Assembly (NCBI GenBank): GCA_947643595.1
Contig: CANRWP010000008.1
Span: 1 to 64,000 of the forward strand
Origin: an uncultured bacterium
GTDB taxonomy: Bacteria > Bacillota > Clostridia > Lachnospirales > Lachnospiraceae
Reading direction: 5' to 3'
Length of the DNA stretch: 64,000 nt
The notes under the pieces were generated by a model that saw only the letters and a program-made list of their open reading frames with translations, was not told the DNA's origin and made no database searches. Numbering within the stretch: the first letter of the stretch is position 1; each line of letters opens with the position of its first letter. Shown here piece after piece: positions 44,545 to 52,933 of the stretch. The translations under genes and the position numbers were made by a program.

Positions 44545-45573
44545 TCAGATCAGGAGAAGTTCTCCGGCCAGCCTCTCAGCGCCCTTTCCGTCCACGATCG
44601 TCCGCACCGCCAGGCTGGTCCTTTCCCGCAGACCCCTCTCTCGGCATAGCACTTCCACTTCTCTCTCCACAAAATCAAGCACCCTCTCCGGCGCCGCCGA
44701 GAAATCTCCGGCGTTCATCACCGGCGTCATTTTGCCAAAAGCTTCCATATTCCTGCGCTGGTTCTCCGCAAAATAGAATCCCACGGTCGGCACGCCGACG
44801 CTGCAAAGTTCATACAGCGTACTCCCCGCCGCGGAAACGGCAATATCGCAGCGCCTCATAAGTTCTGACATGCCTGTCACATTTTTATGTACGCGCAGCG
44901 CTCTGTTTCCGACCGCAAGGCTTTCCAGTTCTTCCGTGTCCGGATGACAGGGTCCGCACACGATGTGCCAGATAAGCGGCGAATCTTTTTTCCTCACGAT
45001 CCTTTTCGCCATGCCGAGCGCCATATGGCAGCTGTCCCCCCCGCCGGTGGTGAGCAGAATGTCCTTTGCCTCCTCCCTCACCTCATAGCCGCCTTTTCTA
45101 AACTCCCCGCGCAGCGGCGCATACTCGCACCCCAGAAAAAGCTTTGTCCTGGCGGGGTAATCCCTCTCATATCCTAGAGTTTTGCCATAAATATTGTAAT
45201 TAACCAGACCATCGCAGGGATAAACCGCCTTTTTTTCGTCATCCATCAAGATCACTTTCGCGGAAAGCCCCAGATTTTTCAGGTAAAATTCAGTCACAAA
45301 ATAGCTGTCCACCAGAATCCTCGGTTTCTCCGCCTGCCCATCCCCCATAAACAGAGGCATGAGCTGCGGAAGTTCCACTTCCATCTTATCATAGTAAGTA
45401 AACAGGATCTTCGCCGTAAATCCCCTCTCCTCAATCAGTTTCACCGGCCTGTCGTCCGCCGTCAAAAACAGGACCTCCTCCCCCTGTTCCCGCAGTTTCT
45501 CCGCTATCGTCAAACAGCGCATTATATGCCCCATGCCGATTTTTTCGTTGCCGTCCGCTCTGATATAAAACAT
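44545..45573 (-). CDS. pseG: UDP-2,4-diacetamido-2,4,6-trideoxy-beta-L-altropyranose hydrolase
   Basis: 342 residues. The N-terminus FYIRADGNEKIGMGHIMRCL is the PseG signature with the catalytic His in GMGH; LTTGGGD and SELMRRCDIAVSAAGSTLYE are the GT-B-like nucleotide-binding parts. It removes UDP to give the free sugar used by PseI in pseudaminic acid synthesis. It lies 21 bp after pseI. The last part has extra residues but no other domain. Confidence 0.93.
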   Translation of the reverse strand: MFYIRADGNEKIGMGHIMRCLTIAEKLREQGEEVLFLTADDRPVKLIEERGFTAKILFTYYDKMEVELPQLMPLFMGDGQAEKPRILVDSYFVTEFYLKNLGLSAKVILMDDEKKAVYPCDGLVNYNIYGKTLGYERDYPARTKLFLGCEYAPLRGEFRKGGYEVREEAKDILLTTGGGDSCHMALGMAKRIVRKKDSPLIWHIVCGPCHPDTEELESLAVGNRALRVHKNVTGMSELMRRCDIAVSAAGSTLYELCSVGVPTVGFYFAENQRRNMEAFGKMTPVMNAGDFSAAPERVLDFVEREVEVLCRERGLRERTSLAVRTIVDGKGAERLAGELLLI

Positions 45574-45594
45574 TCCGTCTCTCCCGCATACTCT

Positions 45595-46686
45595 CTAACC
45601 GTCCAGCCCCAGCTCATCCTCCCGCTCTTCCATGCCTTCCACATACGCGAAACGCATGGGGGTTCCCTTCTCCAGATCCAGAACTGCCCTCTTTCCCAGT
45701 ATCTCCTCAAAATACTTCGTGTGCAGCCCGAAAGCGGGACGGATCGAGCGCATATTCTCCGGTGTAAAACACTCCCCCGCTCTGATGTCCTTTGTCACAA
45801 AGAGCGAACGGGAATGCTCCCTCTCCCTCCTCTGTTTTTCCGACAGTTCGTATGTCTCTGCGCCCAGCGCCTGTTCCACGATGCGAACTCCCTCGCACAT
45901 TTCCTTAAACTCCTCCGGTTCCATGGAGAAAGCCGCGTCCGCTCCGCCGTCCGCCCGCTTAAGCGTCAGATGTTTTTCAATGACGCAGGCTCCGAGGGCC
46001 GCCGCCCCGAGGGCCGCCTGGTGACCCATCGTATGATCCGAGAGCCCGATTGGGCAATCGTAGGTCCTCGCCATCGCAGGAATCATCCGCAGATTCACCG
46101 TATCGAAGGGCGCCGGATAGGCAGAGGTGCATTTCAACAGGATAATCTGATCATTTCCCTCCTCCCTGCAGGTCTCTACCGCCAGGCGAATATCCTTCTC
46201 ATAAGATACGCCTGTCGCCATCAGAATCGGTTTCCCAAGCCTCGCTATTTTTCGCAGCATCGGGATATCGTTCATCTCAAAGGACGCTATTTTATAGCAG
46301 GGCACGTCCATCTCCTCCAGAAAATCCACCGCGGAATGGTCGAAAGGCGCGGAGAAGAAGAGCAGTCCCGCCTTTTTTGCCTCCTCCTTCAATTTCGGCT
46401 GCCACTCCCAGGGCGTGTAGGCTTTCTCATAGAGCTTATGCAGCGTGGTTCCGTCCCAGAGCGTTCCCTGCGTGATCTGAAACCACGGCTTATCACTGTC
46501 GATCGTGATCGTATCCGCGGTATAGGTCTGTATTTTGACCGCGTCCGCTCCGGCTTCCTTCGCCCGGTGAATGATCTCCACCGCCCTCCCATAGTCCATG
46601 TTATGGTTGGCGGACATCTCCGCGATGAGCAGAGCCGGATGTCCTGCCCCTACTTTTCTTCCCGCTATCCCGATCTCTTTTCTCAT
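45595..46686 (-). CDS. pseI: Pseudaminic acid synthase
   Basis: 363 residues from ATG at 46686, which overlaps the HAD stop as TAATG; the longer frame to 46779 lies inside the HAD gene. NeuB-type barrel with LLIAEMSANHN, GADAVKIQTYTADT, KIASFEMNDI, LLKCTSAYPAPFDTVNL and GLSDHTMGH, ending in an antifreeze-like SAF domain (about 295-350, HSRSLFVTKDIRAGE). The CTSAYPAP and PseI-type spacing favour PseI over NeuB or LegI. It condenses the PseG product with phosphoenolpyruvate. Confidence 0.92.
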   Translation of the reverse strand: MRKEIGIAGRKVGAGHPALLIAEMSANHNMDYGRAVEIIHRAKEAGADAVKIQTYTADTITIDSDKPWFQITQGTLWDGTTLHKLYEKAYTPWEWQPKLKEEAKKAGLLFFSAPFDHSAVDFLEEMDVPCYKIASFEMNDIPMLRKIARLGKPILMATGVSYEKDIRLAVETCREEGNDQIILLKCTSAYPAPFDTVNLRMIPAMARTYDCPIGLSDHTMGHQAALGAAALGACVIEKHLTLKRADGGADAAFSMEPEEFKEMCEGVRIVEQALGAETYELSEKQRREREHSRSLFVTKDIRAGECFTPENMRSIRPAFGLHTKYFEEILGKRAVLDLEKGTPMRFAYVEGMEEREDELGLDG

Positions 46687-47405
46687 TACAACACCACCAC
46701 TCCTTCGATCCATTCCTTCAGCTCCGTCAGTAAGTGCACCGTCACATCCGCGCCGTAACCCTCTTTCGCCTCTCTCCACATATGCAGTCCCTCCGGTCTG
46801 ATGATCCGCACGGTCTTCATCCCCAGCTTTCTCGCACCGATAAAATCTTTCAGCGGATTATCCCCGATATATACCGCCTCCTCCGGTCTGCACCCCAGCT
46901 TCTCCAGGCAGTACACGTAAACGCCTTTATCCGGCTTTCTCAGCCCCAGGTCATAGCTGGCAAGCACCACATCGAGCCTTCTGTCAAGTCCCAGCGCCTC
47001 TATCTTGTTTCTCTGCACCGCCGCATTTCCATCGGTGATCAGTCCGGTTTTGATCTCTCTGTCTTCCAGCCAGCTGAGGAGTTCCTCCCCGTCCGGGTAG
47101 AGCTCCAGCACAGGCCTGGTCTCGCGGTATATTTTTACCAGTTCCTGCACCGGAATATCCACATCATACCGCTCGCAGAGCCGGTTGAATATCTCTCCTC
47201 TGCCCTCCTGCTCCATCAGTTCTATCATCTGCCCGAACAGCTCCTCCTCGCTCTCCCCCGGGAGTCCCTGACCGCTTCCAGGCTTTCTCTTCGCGGACAA
47301 ATATCCCGCCATTGCCTTCGCCACGCTCCGAAAGGACTGATCCACAAAATCCCGTTCCCGATATAACGTATCATCCAGATCAAACAACACTGCTCTCAAC
47401 ATCAT
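46686..47405 (-). CDS. HAD-superfamily phosphatase-like hydrolase
   Basis: 239 residues. HAD motif I LFDLDDTLY at 7-15, motif II GLITDGN, motif III lysine in GLRKPDKGVY and motif IV YIGDNPLKDFIGA. Subfamily IA with helical cap. Small-molecule phosphatase by family. It is translated in series with the ATP-grasp gene (start ATGATG overlaps its stop) and with pseI. The known pseudaminic acid route has no phosphatase step, so its substrate here is open. Confidence 0.85.
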   Translation of the reverse strand: MMLRAVLFDLDDTLYRERDFVDQSFRSVAKAMAGYLSAKRKPGSGQGLPGESEEELFGQMIELMEQEGRGEIFNRLCERYDVDIPVQELVKIYRETRPVLELYPDGEELLSWLEDREIKTGLITDGNAAVQRNKIEALGLDRRLDVVLASYDLGLRKPDKGVYVYCLEKLGCRPEEAVYIGDNPLKDFIGARKLGMKTVRIIRPEGLHMWREAKEGYGADVTVHLLTELKEWIEGVVVL

Positions 47406-48415
47406 CTCTCTCCATCTTCATACACTGCCTGGGTGTAGCGCAGCATTATCAATTCCTTTATCTCTCGCTCCCTGAAATCCGTCAGGTCCGGCTTTTCCTC
47501 CCCTTTCAGACTCCCGCCTGCCGCTCCCGCCGCAAAACTCTCCCCCATCCGTTTCAGCGCCGCAGCATAGTCCGCTCCCGCCGCAAAGGCGAGCGGCACC
47601 CCGCCGCCGAACCTGGGATTGATCTCGATGAATTGGAGTCTCTGCTCCGATTCCTCCCAAAAACACTGTATGGTCATCGGCCCGCAGACGCGCCCTTCTC
47701 CGTTCAGGGAACGCAGCAGTCCCTCCGTCCCCTCCATGACACGCCTCTGCAGATCCACCCTGCTCTTAGTCACTTCGCCGGAGCGCACTTCCAGCCTGAT
47801 CCGGGGCACAATATAGACCGGCTCGCCATAAAAGTCGCAGAGCACATCTATAGTATACTCCTTTCCCCGCGCACATCTCTGCACCAGGGCGTTCTCCACA
47901 TAGCCATAAAAAAACTCCAGCTCCCTCCTGTTTTTTGCAAAAAAGATTCCTTCGCTCCCCATTCCGTCCGCAGGCTTCACGATCAGAGGAAACTCTGCCT
48001 GTTCTCCCCCTATGACCGCTTCCACCTCGCTGTCGGACAGCGTCTCAGGGGCCGGAATATCATACTTTTTAAAAAAGGCTGCCGTTTTTCTCTTGTCATT
48101 GCAGATCTCCGTCACCGACTCCTCCGACAGGACCAGCTTTACGCCGATCTTCTCGAATTTGTCCCGCACGGCGTTCAGAATCTCAAACTCCGGCTCATAG
48201 AGCGGCACCAGCAGAGAAACCTTCTCCTTCCCACAGACGGCCAGAAGTTCCCTCACATAGCCCTCCTCCCTGCACCGCGGCACCCGATAAAAGGCATCCA
48301 CAAAAGACTTTGCGGGATTCTCCGCGGAAGCGTCCACTCCGATCACCCGAAAGCTGCTTTTCAGATGTCCGATCAACTCTATTCTCTTTCCGATCGATGT
48401 CAGCAGTAAATTCAT
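47402..48415 (-). CDS. ATP-grasp ligase of the pseudaminic acid cassette
   Basis: 337 residues. N-terminal Rossmann-like part (LLLTSIGKRIELIGHLKSSF), then an ATP-grasp fold: ICNDKRKTAAFFKKYDIP, glycine-rich PLIVKPADGMGSEG near 148-161, and the metal site FIEINPRFGGGVPLAFA near 265. Such enzymes form amide or peptide-type bonds by acyl phosphate. It overlaps both pseF and the HAD gene by 4 nt. A role in attaching an amino acid or other acyl group to the nonulosonate or its precursor is an inference from context. Confidence 0.8.
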   Translation of the reverse strand: MNLLLTSIGKRIELIGHLKSSFRVIGVDASAENPAKSFVDAFYRVPRCREEGYVRELLAVCGKEKVSLLVPLYEPEFEILNAVRDKFEKIGVKLVLSEESVTEICNDKRKTAAFFKKYDIPAPETLSDSEVEAVIGGEQAEFPLIVKPADGMGSEGIFFAKNRRELEFFYGYVENALVQRCARGKEYTIDVLCDFYGEPVYIVPRIRLEVRSGEVTKSRVDLQRRVMEGTEGLLRSLNGEGRVCGPMTIQCFWEESEQRLQFIEINPRFGGGVPLAFAAGADYAAALKRMGESFAAGAAGGSLKGEEKPDLTDFREREIKELIMLRYTQAVYEDGER

Positions 48416-49116
48416 GCGTTCTCCCCGATTTTTCCTGTCATCGCCTGGTATTTGATCTCCGCGATCTGCCAGTCCGATTCGTTGTCGATATCCTGCACTT
48501 CCATCTCGCTCACCACATAGGGCAGGATCTTTCCCAGCATCAGCTTTCCGTTCTTCCGAAAAGCCTCCGTCTTAAAGCAATAGAACTGTCCCACATCATG
48601 ATACTCCTTCTCCAGATCCTGGGATCTGCTGTCAATATATTTCACATTTCCAAACTGCAGCAGTCCGTCTCTGATCACCATGGCCCGTTTCGGCGGATAG
48701 GAAAACTCCACCACCGGGATCAGAGTATCCGCGTCTCCCTCGAGAAGCCTTTTCGCCGCCTCCCGCAATTTGTCCGCCGTCACAAATGGCGCTGTCGGGT
48801 AGATACAGCAGCCAAAATCAAACTGCTCCCCCCGCTTCTCATACTCCTGCAGCACCTCCAGCAGCACATCGTTTGTCCCCGCAAAGTCTCCGGAAGTTTT
48901 CTCGCTGCGGTAGAACGGAACCTTCGCCCCATACTTTTTCGCCAGCTCCGCAATCTCCTCGTCCTCCGTCGACACCATCACCTCGTCAAAGATTCCGCTG
49001 GAAAGCGCCGCCTCTATGGAGTACGCCATAATCGGTTTCCCCAAAAACGGTCTAATATTCTTTCTCGGTATTCTCTTGCTGCCGCCCCTCGCGGTGATAA
49101 TCGCCACTTTTTTCAT
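48412..49116 (-). CDS. pseF: Pseudaminic acid cytidylyltransferase
   Basis: 234 residues, the usual size. CMP-sugar synthetase motif AIITARGGSKRIPRKNIRPF near residue 4, then EVMVSTEDEEIAELAKKYGA, FGCCIYPTAPFVT and EMEVQDIDNESDWQIAEIKY. PseF-like rather than NeuA-like by length and the PTAPF block. It makes CMP-pseudaminic acid. It is the first of five linked genes (pseF, ATP-grasp, HAD, pseI, pseG). Upstream steps PseB and PseC are not in the window. Confidence 0.92.
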   Translation of the reverse strand: MKKVAIITARGGSKRIPRKNIRPFLGKPIMAYSIEAALSSGIFDEVMVSTEDEEIAELAKKYGAKVPFYRSEKTSGDFAGTNDVLLEVLQEYEKRGEQFDFGCCIYPTAPFVTADKLREAAKRLLEGDADTLIPVVEFSYPPKRAMVIRDGLLQFGNVKYIDSRSQDLEKEYHDVGQFYCFKTEAFRKNGKLMLGKILPYVVSEMEVQDIDNESDWQIAEIKYQAMTGKIGENA

Positions 49117-49132
49117 TGTACTCTCCGTTCTC

Positions 49133-50614
49133 TCACTGTTTTTGTCTGTCTCTCAGGATAAAAACCACACATCCCGCAAACGCCAAAATGCTCACCGCCG
49201 TCAGCGCGTACCATATCCCGTCCGCTCCGTTCAACTGCAGCCCGGAGGCGAGCACCGGAAGAGGCGCCTCCTTCCCCTCCCCGGCAAGCGGAACCCAGAG
49301 TTCTTCCCCCGTCTCAACCCTGACAAAGTCATAATAAAACAGCAGATTCGCTGCCAGATAGGACGAGCAGAAGCAGCCGCACCCCGCCAGGCCCAGTCCG
49401 TAGATCTTTCCATAAAAATCGCCATACTTTTTCTTCGCCATCTGATAGGTGAGACAGCCCAACACCGAGAAGGCCAGAAGTGCCGTCTGCAGGAAATGCC
49501 AGGGACTCTGTATCATCGACACGAGAGAAGACATAAGTCCCGACCATTTCAGGATGGAATCCCAGGGAAAACAGAGCGTTCCCAGGAAGCAGGCGGCCAG
49601 ACCGATTCCGAGAGCGGCAAAACCTTTTCTCTTCTCCTTTCTTTCAAAAGAATCCCCATAGACAAATACCAGATAACAAAACGCCATAATTATCACAAGA
49701 AAGACCAGACCCAGCCCTACCGGAGCCGCTCCGCTCACTCCCTGCGCACCAAATTCATAATTACCGCCGGCCTGATAAAAACCCATAAAAAGCTGAACGA
49801 TCTGAACGCCTCTCTCCTGGATCGGCACTCCAGACACCGGGTTGACCACGAAACCTCCGATCCTGATATACTGCAGTATCCCATAGAGATAGTTGAGGTT
49901 CCACAGTAAAAACGAGGCGGCGCACAGCCCGATCTGTCTCCACATTGCGGAATTGTTCAACCTTTTAAAATAGATCGCCGCCAGGACAAACACCGACAAA
50001 ACCGTTATTGCAAAGCTCAGTATATGGCTCCGCAGTATCCCGGATAACCCCAGGGAAAGCCACACCCAGGCATACCTGCCGTCTTCATCCTTCTGTCTCA
50101 ACACCATGCAGATTCCCGCCAGCGCAAAGGGAAGAAAGGCTAACGCCAGCACCTCTCCCAGCTCAGCCTCCGCGTAGAGAAGAAACACCCGGTAGATCGA
50201 CATGGTATACAGAGCGCTGCCCAAAAGCCCTGTCGCATCGTCCAGGAAGATTTTTCGAAAAGCCGCATAGGAGCCGAAAGCCGTCAGAATATTGATCAAC
50301 ACCAGAAATATTCGATAGCTCATCTGTACATGGAGACCGGCCAGCCTGAAAAGTGCGGGAACATACAGAAATGTGTCTCCATAAAAGAACGCGAAGGAAA
50401 ACCCCTTCGGCTCGATCCAGTTCGGTTTTGCCCAGAGCAAAATCCCCGACTCTCTCAGCCCGTCTTTCAACGCCTCGATCCGCAGAAGCTGATATGGCAG
50501 GTCGGTGCCGGCCAGCAAAAAATCCGTAAAAAGCGGCAAAGATACCAAAAAAGTAAGCAGCAGGCACACCAGCATCCCATTCGTTTTATTCTCATCCCAT
50601 TTTCTGTTTTTCAT
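49133..50614 (-). CDS. PTPS-related GT-C-like membrane protein 1
   Basis: 493 residues, about eleven membrane segments. First outer loop: LLAGTDLPYQLLRIEALKD, followed by YGDTFLYVPALFRL and SALYTMSIYRVFLLYAEAEL. The same pattern is found in the next two genes, so the three are paralogues. It is the group annotated as 6-pyruvoyl-tetrahydropterin-synthase-related membrane proteins, which by topology and the D-x-x-x-H/Q acidic loop look like GT-C glycosyltransferases. This copy is the shortest, with a small C-terminal outer part. ATGA overlap with the paralogue upstream. Confidence 0.7.
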   Translation of the reverse strand: MKNRKWDENKTNGMLVCLLLTFLVSLPLFTDFLLAGTDLPYQLLRIEALKDGLRESGILLWAKPNWIEPKGFSFAFFYGDTFLYVPALFRLAGLHVQMSYRIFLVLINILTAFGSYAAFRKIFLDDATGLLGSALYTMSIYRVFLLYAEAELGEVLALAFLPFALAGICMVLRQKDEDGRYAWVWLSLGLSGILRSHILSFAITVLSVFVLAAIYFKRLNNSAMWRQIGLCAASFLLWNLNYLYGILQYIRIGGFVVNPVSGVPIQERGVQIVQLFMGFYQAGGNYEFGAQGVSGAAPVGLGLVFLVIIMAFCYLVFVYGDSFERKEKRKGFAALGIGLAACFLGTLCFPWDSILKWSGLMSSLVSMIQSPWHFLQTALLAFSVLGCLTYQMAKKKYGDFYGKIYGLGLAGCGCFCSSYLAANLLFYYDFVRVETGEELWVPLAGEGKEAPLPVLASGLQLNGADGIWYALTAVSILAFAGCVVFILRDRQKQ

Positions 50615-52932
50615 TTACTTTCTTCCTCCAGACGCCGCTTTTTTCTTCCACAGAACCAAAAACATAACATTCCCAGCCATAAAATGAGAGAAACCGCATT
50701 TCCGGCCTTCCAGTAACCTTTCCCGACGAAATCCACAGCGATATTCCCCGCATATCCGGGAGGTATTTCTACCCTCAACACATTGTTCTCTCCCGCCGAC
50801 ACCGTCAGCTCCTCCCCTGTCTCCTCACAGACTGCCAGATAACCCGGATAGTGCAGGAGATTGCATTCCACATAGCTCGCGGCATCCCGCTCGTTCTCAC
50901 AGTAGAACTCCACATGTGCATTTCTCTTCTCATAATTCTGCAGTCTCACCCCCGCCCCCGCAGAAGCCCTTGTGTAAGGCAGCTCAGAGGTATCCGTTTC
51001 CGCCGGAAGATACTCGCCATTTCCGATCATTCCCGATCCCATGGCAGCCGCCTCCCTGAAGTTTGACCAGCTGCACCCCTGTATTTCATGATTCAGGTAA
51101 AAGCTGCTGCCAAATACGGTCAACAGCAATATCGAGACCGCAAAGCATTTGCCCTTTTTCCTCTTTTCATCCCGCCTGAGCAGCGCATATAAACCGCATC
51201 CCAAAAAACTCAGGGAGATCGTCACCATCGTCAAAAAACGGTACGGAAACTGGATACTGTATATCACTCTCTTAAATCCCTCGGAAATTTCACTGAGCGC
51301 ATCCCAGGGAAAAATATTCAGGCTCATTGCCATTGCCAGGACACCCATTATGGCGGCAGCTCTTATCCCTGGATATTCCGGAAAATCCTGCAGCCTTTTT
51401 CCGTCTGTACCCTTTGCCCAAAAATAAATAAAACAGAAGAATACCGCCGCCAGCGCTATCCCCATGCCATAAGCCCTGACATACTGCATCCCCGACACAT
51501 ACATGTAGGAGGACCATCCCCTCCAGGGGAAAAACCAGAAGAGCTGTGCAGGGTAGAGCCCCAAAATCTGGATCGGATTTCCCACGGCAAATACATTCAG
51601 ATTCCCATGCAGAGAATAGTCCAAAAACGGGATCAGATACCATAAGCTGAGCCCCACCGCCAAAAGCGCCGCCTTTACAAAGGCCAAAAAAGTGCTCTTG
51701 CGGAAAAAGCGTTTCCAGAGCAGCAGACAGAGTATCACCGTAAACACCGTCACAAACTCCAGGCTCAACACATGAGAATACAGTACTCCCATATAACCAA
51801 ACGCCAGAACGAACACCGTCTTTTTCTCTCTGACCGTCTCTTCCTTCTCCGAAAACACTCTCACCAGCCCCCAGCATATCACAGGCAGGAACATCATGGC
51901 GATAAACTCTCCGATCGCCATCCTGTCATATACATTATAGAGCCTGTAGACAGACAGCGTGTACACCGCACTTCCAAAAAGACCGACCCGCCTGCTCCCA
52001 AATATATTTTTAAAACTGAGCCAGGAGAGCAGTGTCGTCAACAGATTGATGAGCGCAATATCCGCTTTCATACAGAATGAGAGGTCAAATCCTATCAGCC
52101 GCAAAAATGCGGCCGGCCACAAAAATACTTCCGGATACATGACAGACATCGGATATCCCATGCCGTACAGGCAGTAAGATTCCATTCTCGCCGGGAAATT
52201 TCCAAGCTCCCACTCTCTCGCGATACCCTCTATTCTGTTCAAATGAAAGTACACATCGTCCCCCAGAGGAAAATAATCCGTCAGCAGATTAGCGCAGGAA
52301 AGCAGAAAAATCACAGACAGGCCAAACAGTACCTCCCTCTGCTCTTTTCCCGGCCTCTCTCCCTTTCTGAAAACCACAAAATAAAGCAGAACATCCGCCG
52401 GCAGAAAGAAAAACAGCAGAAAGAAAAGTCCCATCCCGTATTCCTGCCTTGTGTGCACGACCTGAAAATCCGTTACCGTGAGCGCCCCCTCCCCGGTATA
52501 CAAAATCTCCGCTTTCAGGTCATCCACCTTCTCCCACAGCATAAAGCGGTAGGAAACCTCCTTTTGTATATTGGAGGGCCGCAGAGATACCGTATTTTCC
52601 CGCAGCCTCCGGTACCCCGCCTGTCCCGAGGATACTCTGCTTATCTGTTCGCTGTCCGCATCGTACTCTATCCGTACTTCATATACTCCTTTTTCCAGAT
52701 CAGGCAATTCCATAGAGAGGAACACTTTATCCGGCAAAGCAGTATCCTGGTCAATATAATAGACTCCCTCCGCCGGGCTTTCCCCGCCGTACAGCCGCAG
52801 CGTCCGATCACCGACGCCGTATATTTCCTTTTCTCCGGCCATCCCCTTAAAACAGAACAATGCCGAAAACAGCTGAATCAGTACTAACGCAGCCAACACT
52901 ATTCTTTTTTTCTCTGTAAGCCATTGTTCCAT
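50611..52932 (-). CDS. PTPS-related GT-C-like membrane protein 2
   Basis: 773 residues from ATG at 52932 (MEQWLTEKK), one base after the upstream stop; the longer frame would start inside the neighbour. An N-terminal membrane anchor and an outer beta-rich domain (about 35-165) precede the polytopic part, which has YFPLGDDVYFHLNRIEGI with the DD acidic motif and GSAVYTLSVYRLYNVYDRMAI. The C-terminus (about 620-740) is another outer beta-rich domain before a last membrane helix. The two outer domains are shared with paralogue 3 and absent from paralogue 1. Confidence 0.72.
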   Translation of the reverse strand: MEQWLTEKKRIVLAALVLIQLFSALFCFKGMAGEKEIYGVGDRTLRLYGGESPAEGVYYIDQDTALPDKVFLSMELPDLEKGVYEVRIEYDADSEQISRVSSGQAGYRRLRENTVSLRPSNIQKEVSYRFMLWEKVDDLKAEILYTGEGALTVTDFQVVHTRQEYGMGLFFLLFFFLPADVLLYFVVFRKGERPGKEQREVLFGLSVIFLLSCANLLTDYFPLGDDVYFHLNRIEGIAREWELGNFPARMESYCLYGMGYPMSVMYPEVFLWPAAFLRLIGFDLSFCMKADIALINLLTTLLSWLSFKNIFGSRRVGLFGSAVYTLSVYRLYNVYDRMAIGEFIAMMFLPVICWGLVRVFSEKEETVREKKTVFVLAFGYMGVLYSHVLSLEFVTVFTVILCLLLWKRFFRKSTFLAFVKAALLAVGLSLWYLIPFLDYSLHGNLNVFAVGNPIQILGLYPAQLFWFFPWRGWSSYMYVSGMQYVRAYGMGIALAAVFFCFIYFWAKGTDGKRLQDFPEYPGIRAAAIMGVLAMAMSLNIFPWDALSEISEGFKRVIYSIQFPYRFLTMVTISLSFLGCGLYALLRRDEKRKKGKCFAVSILLLTVFGSSFYLNHEIQGCSWSNFREAAAMGSGMIGNGEYLPAETDTSELPYTRASAGAGVRLQNYEKRNAHVEFYCENERDAASYVECNLLHYPGYLAVCEETGEELTVSAGENNVLRVEIPPGYAGNIAVDFVGKGYWKAGNAVSLILWLGMLCFWFCGRKKRRLEEESK

Positions 52933-52933
52933 C

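Noticed and set aside
45595-46686. Sialic acid (NeuB) or legionaminic acid (LegI) synthase
   Set aside because: Sequence blocks and the linked PseG and PseF genes fit pseudaminic acid; no NeuC or LegG-type gene is present.
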